A stretch of DNA of 36,169 nt from Microvirga arabica (GCF_016811235.1 NZ_JAFBID010000067.1:1-36169), one strand, 5' to 3'. Shown: positions 7,317 to 16,600, numbered from the stretch's first letter. The notes: a model not told the origin generated them from the letters alone. Numbers and translations: made by a program.

Positions 7317-8069
7317 ATGACGTACAAGGTTTCCGCTCTCTATCAGTTCGTTCCGCTGCCCGATTTTCGGGAACTCAAGGACCCGCTTCACGCGCTATGC
7401 CTCGATCTCGGGATCAGGGGCACGCTGCTGCTCGCCCATGAGGGGATCAACGGCACTGTGTCTGGAACCGAGGAGGGCATCAATGCCCTGATGGCGGAGC
7501 TGCGGGAGGGGCCGCTTTTCCAAGGCCGCCTCGACAACCTGGAGCTGAAGTTCTCCTCAGCGGCCGAGATGCCGTTCAAGCGCATGAAGGTGCGGCTGAA
7601 AAAAGAGATCGTGACCCTCGGTGATCCGCAGACCGACCCCTTGCGCCGCGTCGGCACCTATGTGTCGCCGGCCGAGTGGAACAGGCTGCTGGAGGAGCCC
7701 GGCATTGTGCTTCTCGACACGCGGAACGATTTCGAGGTCGAAATGGGCACCTTCGAGGGCGCCGTCGATCCCCGGATCAAGCGCTTCAGCGCGTTCAAGG
7801 ATTTCGTGAAGAACGAGCTCGATCCGGCCAAGCACCGGAAGGTCGCCATGTTCTGCACGGGCGGCATCCGGTGCGAGAAGGCCAGCGCCTACATGCTGAA
7901 CCAGGGTTTCGAGGAGGTCTTCCACCTCAAGGGCGGCATCCTCAAATACCTGGAAGACGTGCCGGAGGCCGAGAGCCGGTGGAAGGGCGAGTGCTTCGTG
8001 TTCGACGAGCGGGTGGCCCTGGGTCACGGTCTCGTGGAGGCAGGGGAGTCGACCGATGACCGATCCTGA
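7317..8069 (+). CDS. trhO: tRNA uridine(34) hydroxylase TrhO (rhodanese-like)
   Basis: 250 aa. TrhO (YceA) carries out O2-dependent hydroxylation of uridine 34 in certain tRNAs to 5-hydroxyuridine, the precursor of cmo5U/mo5U modifications. An N-terminal ferredoxin-like domain (1-95) carries the family motif LLAHEGINGTVSG (38-50). The rhodanese domain (about 115-215) has the active-site loop MFCTGGIRCEKAS with catalytic Cys180. Domain order and length agree with the short alphaproteobacterial version, which lacks the long C-terminal Cys-rich tail of E. coli TrhO. The last 14 bases overlap slyX, suggesting cotranscription. Confidence 0.93.
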   Translation: MTYKVSALYQFVPLPDFRELKDPLHALCLDLGIRGTLLLAHEGINGTVSGTEEGINALMAELREGPLFQGRLDNLELKFSSAAEMPFKRMKVRLKKEIVTLGDPQTDPLRRVGTYVSPAEWNRLLEEPGIVLLDTRNDFEVEMGTFEGAVDPRIKRFSAFKDFVKNELDPAKHRKVAMFCTGGIRCEKASAYMLNQGFEEVFHLKGGILKYLEDVPEAESRWKGECFVFDERVALGHGLVEAGESTDDRS

Positions 8070-8274
8070 TGCCGTCAATGCCCGACTCGAAGCCCTGGAG
8101 GTGCGCGTCGCCTATCAGGACCAGGTGATCGAGGACCTGAATCAGACGGTCATTGACCAGTGGAAGAAGATCGAGGCGCTCAGGCGGCAACTGAACGAGG
8201 TGCTGGACAGGGTGCAGGAGGTCGAGGACAACGCCGGTCCGCGCGCGCCCGAGCCCCCACCGCCGCATTATTGA
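8056..8274 (+). CDS. slyX: SlyX family protein
   Basis: 72 aa. A short coiled-coil protein: residues 7-60 form heptads (LEALEVRVAYQDQVIEDLN, then IEALRRQLNEVLDRVQEVED) and the tail ends in PEPPPPHY, the hallmark PPPHY ending of SlyX. The function is poorly understood; E. coli slyX was named for its position next to slyD. It starts inside the 3' end of trhO (14-base overlap), so it is probably translated from the same message. Confidence 0.92.
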   Translation: MTDPDAVNARLEALEVRVAYQDQVIEDLNQTVIDQWKKIEALRRQLNEVLDRVQEVEDNAGPRAPEPPPPHY

Positions 8275-8301
8275 AGGCGAGGAGATGAGTAGGTGGCTGC
8301 T

Positions 8302-8397
8302 GTCATCCCGGCGCACGCAGTGCGGGAAGGGGATCTACCCGCACGCGCAGTGCCATAGATTCCCTTCCCCTCCGCTTTAGCTCCGGCCGGGAATGAC
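8302..8397. repeat. Dispersed intergenic palindromic repeat, copy 2
   Basis: Outer arms GTCATCCCGGC (8302-8312) and GGCCGGGAATGAC (ending 8397). Inner arms GGGAAGGGGATCTA and TAGATTCCCTTCCC are also complementary, so the whole folds into a long hairpin. Shares the block CCTCCGC...CTCCGGCCGGGAATGAC with the element at 7149-7235. Confidence 0.75.
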
Positions 8398-8425
8398 ACC
8401 CACTTGTCCCGACACCCTCTGCGTC

Positions 8426-8448
8426 ATCCCCGGACTTGGTCCGGGGAT
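8426..8448. repeat. Short palindrome ATCCCCGGAC-TTG-GTCCGGGGAT
   Basis: A perfect 10-bp inverted repeat with a three-base loop. A close relative lies at 16656-16678, and the 'GTCATCCCCGGACTTG' type of unit is common between genes in Rhizobiales. It probably belongs to a dispersed repeat family rather than acting as a dedicated terminator, as no T-run follows. Confidence 0.7.
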
Positions 8449-8745
8449 CTACGTCTTTCTGGGTTCCGCTTCTCCATCCTCATCCTGAGGAGGTCGCGAT
8501 CCTGGCTTGTTCCAGGTCCGCTGAAACAAACCGCGCGTGACGAGCAGCTTGGCTCTCACCTTCCACACCACACATCGAGCCGGGCTGCCCTAAACGCCAC
8601 CCTCAACACACCCACAGGCTCGCAGCTCACGCTGCGGGCCGACAGGTGCTCGCTCTTTGATGTTCCCAGTTTCGTCGCCAGCGCGCCTTTGTTCGCGCCT
8701 CTGGCGCTCGGTTCCCGCCGGTGCCAAAAATTTTTCAGCCCCCCT

Positions 8746-8774
8746 CTTGAACGATGAAGATCCTTCAACCAAAT
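8746..8774 (+). promoter_or_regulatory. RpoH (sigma-32)-type promoter of groESL
   Basis: CTTGAA (8746-8751), a 17-base spacer, then CCAAAT (8769-8774). The -35 box is the canonical alphaproteobacterial heat-shock hexamer; the -10 is an imperfect version of CCCATNT. It lies 70 bases before the groES start, appropriate for a 5' leader ending in the GGAGGA ribosome binding site. Confidence 0.6.
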
Positions 8775-8844
8775 CATCGGCCGCGGAGGCCCGAACGGCT
8801 CCGCTTGAGGCAGTTAACAGACTGATATCATTGGAGGAAGCTTC

Positions 8845-9159
8845 ATGAAGTTCCGTCCTTTGCATGACCGGATCGTGGTCCGCCGCATCGATGCGGAAGA
8901 GAAGACCGCAGGCGGCATCATCATCCCCGACACGGCCAAGGAAAAGCCCCAGCAGGGCGAGGTGATCGCCGTTGGCCCGGGCGCCCGCAACGAGCAGGGC
9001 CAGCTTGTGCCCCTCGACGTTCAGGTCGGCGACACGGTGCTCTTCGGCAAGTGGTCCGGCACCGAGGTCAAGATCGACGGCCAGGATCTCCTGATCATGA
9101 AGGAGAGCGACATCATGGGCGTGCTGGAGCAGTCCGCCGTCCAGAAGAAGGCCGCCTAA
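8845..9159 (+). CDS. groES: Co-chaperonin GroES (Hsp10)
   Basis: 104 aa. GroES forms the heptameric lid of the GroEL folding chamber in the cytosol. The N-terminus MKFRPLHDRIVVRRID is the family signature. The mobile loop (about residues 17-34, EEKTAGGIIIPDTAKEKP) includes the hydrophobic III tripeptide that contacts GroEL. GEVIAVGPG, VGDTVLFGKWSGTEV and DLLIMKESDIMGVL complete the beta barrel. GGAGGAAGCTTC provides a strong ribosome binding site before the ATG. It is first in a two-gene operon with groEL, 57 bases downstream. Confidence 0.98.
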   Translation: MKFRPLHDRIVVRRIDAEEKTAGGIIIPDTAKEKPQQGEVIAVGPGARNEQGQLVPLDVQVGDTVLFGKWSGTEVKIDGQDLLIMKESDIMGVLEQSAVQKKAA

Positions 9160-9216
9160 GGCCAATCCATCATTTGAGAGTCACACATCGTTACGTCTCA
9201 TCAGGAGTGACGAACA

Positions 9217-10842
9217 ATGGCTGCTAAGGAAGTCAAATTCGCCTTGGACGCTCGCGACAAGATGCTGCGCGGCGTCGATATCCTCGCCGACGCGGTGAAG
9301 GTCACGCTCGGCCCCAAGGGTCGCAACGTGGTGATCGAGAAGAGCTTCGGTGCTCCGCGCATTACCAAGGACGGCGTCACCGTCGCGAAAGAAATCGAGC
9401 TCTCCGACAAGTTCGAAAACATGGGCGCCCAGATGGTGCGCGAGGTCGCGTCGAAGCAAAACGACCGTGCCGGCGACGGCACGACGACGGCCACCGTTCT
9501 CGCCCAGGCCATCGTGAAGGAAGGCGCCAAGGCGGTTGCCGCCGGCATGAACCCCATGGACCTCAAGCGCGGCATCGACCTTGCCGTCGAGGCCGTGGTG
9601 GCTGATCTTAAGAAGAACGCCAAGAAGGTCACGTCCAACGACGAGATCGCCCAGGTCGGCACCATCTCGGCGAACGGCGATGCGGATGTCGGCCGCATGC
9701 TGGCGGAAGCCATGCAGAAGGTCGGCAACGAGGGTGTCATCACTGTCGAGGAGGCGAAGTCGCTCGAGACCGAGCTTGAGGTCGTCGAGGGCATGCAGTT
9801 CGACCGCGGCTATCTCTCGCCATACTTCATCACCAACGCCGAAAAGATGCGCGTGGAGCTGGAGGATCCCTATATCCTCATCCACGAGAAGAAGCTCTCG
9901 GGCTTGCAGGCCATGCTGCCCGTGCTGGAAGCCGTGGTGCAGACCGGCAAGCCGCTGCTGATCATTGCCGAGGACGTTGAGGGCGAGGCGCTCGCTACCC
10001 TCGTTGTGAACAAGCTGCGCGGCGGCCTGAAGATCGCGGCCGTCAAGGCGCCTGGCTTCGGCGACCGCCGCAAGGCCATGCTCGAGGACATCGCGGTTCT
10101 CACCAAGGGCCAGGTCGTCTCCGAGGATCTCGGGATCAAGCTCGAGAACGTGACGCTCAACATGCTCGGCCGCGCCAAGAAGGTGGTGATCGAGAAGGAG
10201 AACACCACCATCGTGGATGGTGCCGGCGATAAGCGCGACATCGAGGCCCGCGTCGGCCAGATCAAGGCGCAGATCGAGGAGACCACCTCCGACTACGACC
10301 GCGAGAAGCTGCAGGAGCGTCTGGCCAAGCTCGCAGGCGGCGTCGCGGTGATCCGCGTCGGCGGTGCGACCGAGGTCGAGGTGAAGGAGAAGAAGGACCG
10401 CGTCGATGACGCCATGCACGCCACAAAGGCGGCCGTCGAGGAAGGCATCCTGCCCGGCGGCGGCGTGGCCCTGCTGCGGGCATTCAAGGCGCTCGATACG
10501 GTGAAGCCCGCCAACGACGACCAGAAGACCGGCGTCGAGATCGTGCGCCGCGCCCTCCAGGCTCCTGCCCGCCAGATTGCCATCAACGCGGGCGAGGATG
10601 GCTCCGTGATCGTCGGCAAGGTGGCCGAGGCCGCTGACTACGCGGCCGGCTGGAATGCCCAGACCGGCCAGTATGGCGACCTCTACAAGTTCGGCATCAT
10701 CGACCCGGCGAAGGTCGTGCGTGTCGCCCTTGAGGACGCTGCATCGGTGGCTGGCCTCCTCATCACCACCGAGGCCATGATCGCCGAGAAGCCGAAGAAG
10801 GAAACCGCTCCGGCCATGCCTGCCGGCGGCATGGACTTCTAA
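9217..10842 (+). CDS. groEL: Chaperonin GroEL (Hsp60)
   Basis: 541 aa, the usual length. This 60-kDa ATP-dependent chaperonin forms double heptameric rings and encloses unfolded proteins under GroES. The equatorial domains (about 1-135 and 410-525) show VKVTLGPKGRNVV, ITKDGVTVAKEIEL and the ATP-site motif AGDGTTTATVLAQ with the conserved aspartate. The apical domain (about 190-375) has GMQFDRGYLSPYFITN, and GILPGGGVALLRA follows. The C-terminus ends APAMPAGGMDF, shorter than the GGM repeat tail of E. coli GroEL. AGGAGTGACG precedes the ATG. The operon closes with a strong hairpin terminator. Many Rhizobiales carry several groEL copies; this one has its own RpoH-like promoter. Confidence 0.99.
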   Translation: MAAKEVKFALDARDKMLRGVDILADAVKVTLGPKGRNVVIEKSFGAPRITKDGVTVAKEIELSDKFENMGAQMVREVASKQNDRAGDGTTTATVLAQAIVKEGAKAVAAGMNPMDLKRGIDLAVEAVVADLKKNAKKVTSNDEIAQVGTISANGDADVGRMLAEAMQKVGNEGVITVEEAKSLETELEVVEGMQFDRGYLSPYFITNAEKMRVELEDPYILIHEKKLSGLQAMLPVLEAVVQTGKPLLIIAEDVEGEALATLVVNKLRGGLKIAAVKAPGFGDRRKAMLEDIAVLTKGQVVSEDLGIKLENVTLNMLGRAKKVVIEKENTTIVDGAGDKRDIEARVGQIKAQIEETTSDYDREKLQERLAKLAGGVAVIRVGGATEVEVKEKKDRVDDAMHATKAAVEEGILPGGGVALLRAFKALDTVKPANDDQKTGVEIVRRALQAPARQIAINAGEDGSVIVGKVAEAADYAAGWNAQTGQYGDLYKFGIIDPAKVVRVALEDAASVAGLLITTEAMIAEKPKKETAPAMPAGGMDF

Positions 10843-10868
10843 ATCTCAAGCCTTCATCGACCAATAGG

Positions 10869-10896
10869 ACGGCGCCGTGCAAGCGGCGCCGTTTTC
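10869..10896 (+). terminator. Rho-independent terminator of groESL
   Basis: ACGGCGCCG-TGCAAG-CGGCGCCGT, a perfect 9-bp stem with a six-base loop, runs into TTTTCTTT. It lies 27 bases after the groEL stop. Confidence 0.88.
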
Positions 10897-10947
10897 TTTG
10901 CGCCCGTGATCTGCGAAGAATAGAACGTTCGCTTTGCAGGAGACGTC

Positions 10948-12024
10948 ATGGCGGATCGTTGGTGGCAGAGACCTCTCGTCAAACCTCAGGCCCTTCGGCC
11001 GGGTGATCGCGTCGCCATCGTGTCGACGAGCTGGGGCGGACCGGCGGTTTTCCCGCATCGCTACGAGGCCGGCAAACGCTATGTGGCCGATGCGTTTGGG
11101 CTTGTGCCCGTCGAGATGCCTCACGCGCTAAGCGAAGCGGATTGGCTCGACAGGAACCCCAAAGCACGAGCTGAGGACATCAACGCCGCTTTTGCCGATC
11201 CTTCGATTCGAGGCATCATCGCGAGCATCGGTGGTGACGATGCGATCCGCCTGATCCCGCACATCGATCTCGACGTGATCGCGTGCAACCCAAAGGTGTT
11301 TCTCGGATACTCTGATCCGACAGTCCTGCATTTCGGCTGCTTGAAGGCTGGTCTCTGCTCTTTCTACGGCCCGACGATCATGTCGGGATTTGCCGAGAAT
11401 GGCGGCATGCACGCTTACGCGGAAACCTTCCTGCGCAAGGCTGTCTTCGAAACGGCTCCCATTGGCGAGATCGAGCCGAATGGAGACGGGTGGACTGTCG
11501 AGCATCTGCCCTGGAAGGATCCCGCGAACCAGAAGAAGCGTCGCAAGCTGACACCCTCCACCGGTCCGCGAACCCTGCAGGGAACGGGCACTGTCCAGGG
11601 GCACCTGATCGGCGGCTGCGCCGAAGTGCTGGAGATGCTGAAAGGCTCCGACTGGTGGCCACCTGCGGAATACTGGAATGGTGCCATCCTGTTCTACGAA
11701 ACCTCCGAGGAGGCGCCGGCGGCCACACAGGTTCTCCGCTGGCTGCGCAACTTCGCAGCGCAGGGCATCCTGCATCGTCTGTCCGGAGTCGTTCTCGGGC
11801 GGCCCGGCGGGCAGACGGACGAGGCTTACCGTCAGGAACAGGAGAGGTCGGTCCTGCGCGCCCTGAACGAGGCTGGCCTCCAGCATCTGCCGGTTCTGGC
11901 CGAACTCGACTTCGGCCACACCGATCCCATCGCGACGCTGCCCTACGGGGTCGTGGCCGAGATCGATTGCTCGCGCTCTCGCCTGTCGATCCTTGAGCCG
12001 GGCGTCTCACCTCGCGACGAATAA
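10948..12024 (+). CDS. Peptidase S66 (LD-carboxypeptidase A / MccF-like)
   Basis: 358 aa. S66 serine peptidases either trim L,D-linked peptidoglycan tetrapeptides (LdcA) or cleave acyl-sulfamoyl adenylates such as processed microcin C (MccF). The Ser-Glu-His triad is visible as Ser122 in LGYSDPTVLHF, Glu251 in FYETSEEAP and His324 in ELDFGHTDP. The N-terminal half contains RPGDRVAIVSTSWGG and IIASIGGDDAIRL. The length and the SDPTVLHF and YETSEE elements resemble the MccF-like branch more than the roughly 300-residue LdcA branch. AGGAGACGTC precedes the ATG. It stands as a single gene after the groESL terminator. The substrate is uncertain. Confidence 0.85.
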   Translation: MADRWWQRPLVKPQALRPGDRVAIVSTSWGGPAVFPHRYEAGKRYVADAFGLVPVEMPHALSEADWLDRNPKARAEDINAAFADPSIRGIIASIGGDDAIRLIPHIDLDVIACNPKVFLGYSDPTVLHFGCLKAGLCSFYGPTIMSGFAENGGMHAYAETFLRKAVFETAPIGEIEPNGDGWTVEHLPWKDPANQKKRRKLTPSTGPRTLQGTGTVQGHLIGGCAEVLEMLKGSDWWPPAEYWNGAILFYETSEEAPAATQVLRWLRNFAAQGILHRLSGVVLGRPGGQTDEAYRQEQERSVLRALNEAGLQHLPVLAELDFGHTDPIATLPYGVVAEIDCSRSRLSILEPGVSPRDE

Positions 12025-12332
12025 TGCCGGAAGGAGATCGGAACTCATGCTTCGTGTGCACGCTCGCTTGCATCCTTCTGCGCTGATCTCATAGCTCGCA
12101 GCAGTCATCGGCTCGCTTACACCCGGTAGATCGAGCGGCCCGCTGAGAGTGTGTGAAGCTTATCAATAACTTAGTCTGGAACCATCAGGAAGGCCGGTGA
12201 TTGGCTCGCCGGAAGCCGCCGCGCGTGGGACATCAAAACTAAAACTTTAGTCTGACTTTACTGAGGATCGTCGATCCCTTGTACCGGGCCTCCTTCAAAG
12301 CGCGACATGCCCCCGAACAGGAGTAGGCAATC
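12025..12332. other. Intergenic region before the first TRAP binding-protein gene
   Basis: 308 bases without a gene. It contains two related segments, ATAACTTAGTCTGG (about 12166-12179) and AAACTTTAGTCTGAC (about 12242-12255), roughly 76 bases apart. These could be weak direct-repeat operator half-sites for the downstream gene. No terminator for the S66 gene was recognised. Confidence 0.35.
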
Positions 12333-13421
<1,089 letters not shown>

Positions 13422-13445
13422 TATCCGGTCGATTAAGCCATCGCA

Positions 13446-13475
13446 AACCCGGCGCCACAAGCGCCGGGTTTTTGC
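13446..13475 (+). terminator. Rho-independent terminator after TRAP binding protein 1
   Basis: AACCCGGCGC-CACAA-GCGCCGGGTT, a perfect 10-bp stem with a five-base loop, followed by TTT. It begins 25 bases after the stop codon. Confidence 0.88.
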
Positions 13476-13588
13476 TTGCAGGGCTGGTGTGCCCTAAGCG
13501 GGAGGCTTCACGGGTTGCATCCGAGGCCTTGAATGATGATCTCATGATCACCCTTGTTCGGCCTTGAACCGCACCAGAAAGATTGCCC

Positions 13589-14587
13589 ATGCCTCCTATC
13601 TCCGTTCTCGATCTCGCGCATATTCCTGAGGGCTTCACGCCGTCGGATGCCCTGCGGAATTCCCTCGATCTGGCACAGCATGCCGAGAAATGGGGCTACA
13701 CCCGGTTCTGGCTCGCCGAGCACCACAACATGGTGGGCATCGCCAGCGCTGCGACGAGCGTAGCGATCGGCCACGTGGCCGGGGGCACGAGGACGATCCG
13801 CGTCGGAGCCGGCGGTATCATGCTGCCGAACCATTCGCCCCTGGTGATCGCCGAGCAGTTCGGCACTCTCGATGCGCTCTATACGGGCCGCATCGATCTC
13901 GGAGTCGGTCGGGCACCGGGCACCGATCAGCGGACGCTCCGGGCCCTGCGCCGGGATCCAGCTGCCGCCGATACCTTCCCGCAGGATGTGCTCGAACTGC
14001 AGGCGCTGCTCGGGCCCGTGCAGCCGGACCAAGTGATCCAGGCGGTGCCGGGAGCGGGCTCCAACGTGCCGATCTGGATTCTGGGCTCCAGCCTGTTCGG
14101 TGCGCAGCTCGCGGCGATGTTGGGCCTGCCCTACGCCTTCGCGTCGCATTTCGCCCCGGGCGCCCTGATCCAGGCGCTGCAGGCCTATCGCGAGCGCTTC
14201 CAGCCCTCCGCCCAGTTCGATCGGCCCTATGCCATGGTCGGCGTCAACGTGATCGCGGCGGATACCGACGAGGAGGCGAAGCGCCTCTTCACCTCCGCGC
14301 AGCAGGCCTTCACCAACATGTTCCGCGGGACGCGCGGCAAGCTCCAGCCGCCCATCGACGATATCGAGAACTACTGGACGCCGCACGAGAAGGCCCAGGC
14401 CATGAATATGCTCTCCTGCTCCTTCGTCGGTTCAGCGAAGACCGTGCGGGAGGGGCTTGAGGGCTTCATCGCCGAGACCGGCGCGGACGAGATCATCGTC
14501 GCTTCGGCGATCTACGATCATGGGAAGCGGTTGCGCTCGTATGAGATACTCGCCGATGTGCAGAAGGGCATGAGCAAGGCGGCCTAA
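13589..14587 (+). CDS. LLM-class flavin-dependent oxidoreductase (MsnO8-like)
   Basis: 332 aa, a luciferase-like (beta/alpha)8 barrel. These enzymes use reduced FMN or F420 and O2 to hydroxylate or cleave small substrates. Family marks are the start PPISVLDLAHIPEGFTP, WLAEHHNMVGIASAATSV, RVGAGGIMLPNHSPLVIAEQ and the GRIDLGVGRAPGTDQ loop, typical of the MsnO8 subgroup. The ATG at 13589 was preferred over a TTG two codons upstream; its ribosome binding site is weak (AGAAAG). It stands alone after the TRAP gene terminator and is followed by a large palindromic repeat. The substrate cannot be inferred. Confidence 0.87.
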   Translation: MPPISVLDLAHIPEGFTPSDALRNSLDLAQHAEKWGYTRFWLAEHHNMVGIASAATSVAIGHVAGGTRTIRVGAGGIMLPNHSPLVIAEQFGTLDALYTGRIDLGVGRAPGTDQRTLRALRRDPAAADTFPQDVLELQALLGPVQPDQVIQAVPGAGSNVPIWILGSSLFGAQLAAMLGLPYAFASHFAPGALIQALQAYRERFQPSAQFDRPYAMVGVNVIAADTDEEAKRLFTSAQQAFTNMFRGTRGKLQPPIDDIENYWTPHEKAQAMNMLSCSFVGSAKTVREGLEGFIAETGADEIIVASAIYDHGKRLRSYEILADVQKGMSKAA

Positions 14588-14607
14588 AGCGGCTTCCAAA
14601 ATTCAGT

Positions 14608-14711
14608 CCTCATCCTGAGGAGCAGCCCATGAGGCTGCGTCTCGAAGGAGGATCCAGAGACCACTGGAAGCTCCTTCGAGACGGTCGCTCAGCGACCTCC
14701 TCAGGATGAGG
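14608..14711. repeat. Large dispersed palindromic repeat (CCTCATCCTGAGGAG type)
   Basis: Outer arms CCTCATCCTGAGGAG and CTCCTCAGGATGAGG are exactly complementary over 15 bp. Inner arms GTCTCGAAGGAG and CTCCTTCGAGAC also pair, so the element folds into a long nested hairpin of about 104 bases. This motif type is widespread between genes in Bradyrhizobium- and Methylobacterium-like genomes. It separates the convergent LLM oxidoreductase and permease genes and may act as a bidirectional barrier to transcription. Confidence 0.85.
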
Positions 14712-14734
14712 TGTGTGCTTGTTAAGAAACTGTC

Positions 14735-15577
14735 TTATGCAGTCGCGCCACGACCCTTCAGCGTCGGATCCAACGCGTCGCGCAACCCATCGCCCAAAAG
14801 ATTCAGGCCCAACACCGAGAGGGCGATGGCGATGCCCGGCGCGATGGCAAGATGAGGCGCTTGCGAGAGATAGGTCTGCGCATCGCTGAGCATCCGACCC
14901 CAGCTCGGGTTCGGCGGGCGCACGCCGAGGCCCAAATAGCTCAGGCCGGCTTCGGTCAGGATTGCGAGTGCGAGCTGGATCGTGACCTGCACGATCAGAG
15001 CGCCGGCGATGTTCGGCATCACGTCTTCCCAGGTGATGCGCAGGGGATGCTTGCCGATGGCGCGCGCCGCCGCAATGTAATCGAGCGTCCAGACCTGGAG
15101 CGCGACGCCGCGGGTGACGCGGGCGAAGACCGGGATGTTGAACACCGCAATCGCCAGGATAGCGGCGAGCGGTCCCGACCCCACAAGTGCGCCGATCATG
15201 ATAGCGGACAAAACCGCCGGAAAGGCGAAGACCACATCGGACACGCGCATGGCGATCTCGTCCGCGATGCCTTTCCACGCTGCTGCCGCGCAGCCGATGG
15301 CAGTGCCGATGGCGGCACCCAGCAGAACCGCAGGCCAGGCGATGGCGAGGGAGTTCCAGGCGCCGACCATGAGCAGCGAGGCGACATCGCGGCCGAAATG
15401 ATCGGTCCCGAGAAGCCCGACCTCTCCAGGGCCTTTCAGGCGCATGACCACACGCACGCGGGTCGGCACCTCCGGCGTCCAGACGAGCGACACAAGGGCG
15501 GTGACGACGAGCAGCATTGTCAGAATGCCGCCGACGACCAGTGCGGAGTTCAGCCGAATGCGGGAGCGCTTCGTCAT
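14735..15577 (-). CDS. ABC importer permease, DppC/OppC type
   Basis: 280 aa inner-membrane protein of the dipeptide/oligopeptide/nickel importer family. An N-terminal membrane helix (about 12-34) is followed by LGTDHFGRDVASLLMVGAWNSL, the DppC hallmark (GTD..GRD). Four to five further helices follow. The cytoplasmic EAA-like loop DYIAAARAIGKHPLRITWEDVMPN contacts the ATPase. The end LGLGVRPPNPSWGRMLSDAQTYL and LNLLGDGLRDALDP are typical. The ATG overlaps the stop of the upstream permease gene (ATGA), so the two are translationally coupled. Its ATPase partner is probably the fused protein encoded at 21076-22686. Confidence 0.93.
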   Translation of the reverse strand: MTKRSRIRLNSALVVGGILTMLLVVTALVSLVWTPEVPTRVRVVMRLKGPGEVGLLGTDHFGRDVASLLMVGAWNSLAIAWPAVLLGAAIGTAIGCAAAAWKGIADEIAMRVSDVVFAFPAVLSAIMIGALVGSGPLAAILAIAVFNIPVFARVTRGVALQVWTLDYIAAARAIGKHPLRITWEDVMPNIAGALIVQVTIQLALAILTEAGLSYLGLGVRPPNPSWGRMLSDAQTYLSQAPHLAIAPGIAIALSVLGLNLLGDGLRDALDPTLKGRGATA

Positions 15578-16521
15578 GCGCGGCTCCTCAGGCGCGGATC
15601 GAGGATCGCGTAGCCGACATCGACGATGAAGTTCACCACGATGACGAGTCCGGAGAAGATCAGCACGATGTCCTTGATCACCACGAGGTCGCGCTGGTTG
15701 AGCGCCTGATAGGCGAGGCGCCCGAGGCCGGGCAGGTTGAACACGTTCTCCACCAGGATCGCGCCGCCGAAGAAGAACGAGAGCTGCAATCCGAGGATCG
15801 TCGTCACGGGAATGAGTGCGTTCGGCACCACGTGGCGGCGCAGGGTCGAGCCCTTGTCAACGCCCTTGGCGCGGGCAGTGCGCACGAAATCGGCGCCGAT
15901 GACTTCGAGGGTGGCCGAGCGCGTCACCCGCGTCAGCACGGCGGCCTGGGGCAGGGCGAGGGCGACGGCGGGCAGGAGAAGCGCCTGCAGGGCAGGCCCG
16001 ATGCCGGCATTCCAGCCGGGAAACCCGCCGGCCGGGAACCAGCCGAGCCAGGTGGAGAAGAACAGGATGAACAGAAGGCCGATCCAGAAATTCGGCACCG
16101 CGACACCGAGCTGGCTGAACACGAGCACGGCCCTGTCCACTGGTCCATCGCGCCGGGCGGCGGCCGCGACGCCGAGCGGCAGGGCAAGGGCCGTGGAGAT
16201 GAGGATAGCGAGCAGGCTCAGGGGCAGCGTCACGTTCATGCGCTCGGCCACCAGCGTCGAGACCGGCATCTTGTATGTGATCGACGTGCCTAGATCGCCC
16301 TGGAGGATCCCGCCGATCCATTGCAGGTAACGCAGCAGCGCCGGCCGGTCGAGCCCGAGCTCCTGGCGCAGCGCGGCCAGCGTATCCTCCCGCGCGGCGG
16401 TGCCGAGCATGATGGCCGCAGGATCGCCCGGGAGAACCTCCAGGATCAGGAAGATCGCCAGCGACACGAACAGCAGCGTCACGACGAGCGAGATCAGGCG
16501 GGAAAGGATGAGGCGGAGCAT
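15574..16521 (-). CDS. ABC importer permease, DppB/OppB type
   Basis: 315 aa. Starts MLRLILSRLISLVVTLLFVS; the ATG at 16521 was chosen because this hydrophobic N-terminus is where the family begins, although the frame is open upstream through the repeat. VLPGDPAAIMLG, the cytoplasmic side (LRQELGLDRPALLRYLQWI) and GDLGTSITYKMPV are DppB marks. The EAA loop is DFVRTARAKGVDKGSTLRRH. About six membrane helices are visible. It overlaps the DppC-type gene by four bases. A repeat-filled gap of about 200 bases separates it from the binding-protein gene upstream. Confidence 0.92.
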   Translation of the reverse strand: MLRLILSRLISLVVTLLFVSLAIFLILEVLPGDPAAIMLGTAAREDTLAALRQELGLDRPALLRYLQWIGGILQGDLGTSITYKMPVSTLVAERMNVTLPLSLLAILISTALALPLGVAAAARRDGPVDRAVLVFSQLGVAVPNFWIGLLFILFFSTWLGWFPAGGFPGWNAGIGPALQALLLPAVALALPQAAVLTRVTRSATLEVIGADFVRTARAKGVDKGSTLRRHVVPNALIPVTTILGLQLSFFFGGAILVENVFNLPGLGRLAYQALNQRDLVVIKDIVLIFSGLVIVVNFIVDVGYAILDPRLRSRA

Positions 16522-16600
16522 GAGTTCAGGTTGTCCCGTTCCCCTCTCCCTCGTGGGTAGGAGCGCGGTTAGGGGATGGTCGACCCAGTGAAGCCTTTCC

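Larger units (their letters stand above)
8275..8844. other. Long intergenic region before groES: repeats and heat-shock promoter
   Basis: 570 bases. The first third holds two palindromic repeats (8302-8397 and 8426-8448). The middle (about 8450-8740) contains no gene I can support. An RpoH-type promoter lies at 8746-8774. I searched by eye for a CIRCE element (TTAGCACTC-N9-GAGTGCTAA), the HrcA operator of many groE operons, and did not find one. Confidence 0.6.

Noticed and set aside
7149..8448. Clustered palindromes considered as a CRISPR array
   Set aside because: There are no regular direct repeats with unique spacers; the units are inverted repeats of differing length scattered over several intergenic gaps.
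9181..10419. A 412-codon minus-strand frame antisense to groEL
   Set aside because: Exact shadow of groEL, one of the most conserved genes; its Leu/His/Asp-rich composition is typical of antisense frames in GC-rich DNA.
12160..12260. Two ACTT(T)AGTCTG segments considered as a phage or IS attachment duplication
   Set aside because: The repeats are short and imperfect and no mobile-element gene lies between them; at most they are operator half-sites.
15517..16293. Long plus-strand frames antisense to the permease and binding-protein genes (for example 15517-16293 and 17005-18177)
   Set aside because: They lie opposite clearly conserved ABC transporter genes, have His/Arg/Gly-rich shadow composition and lack ribosome binding sites.
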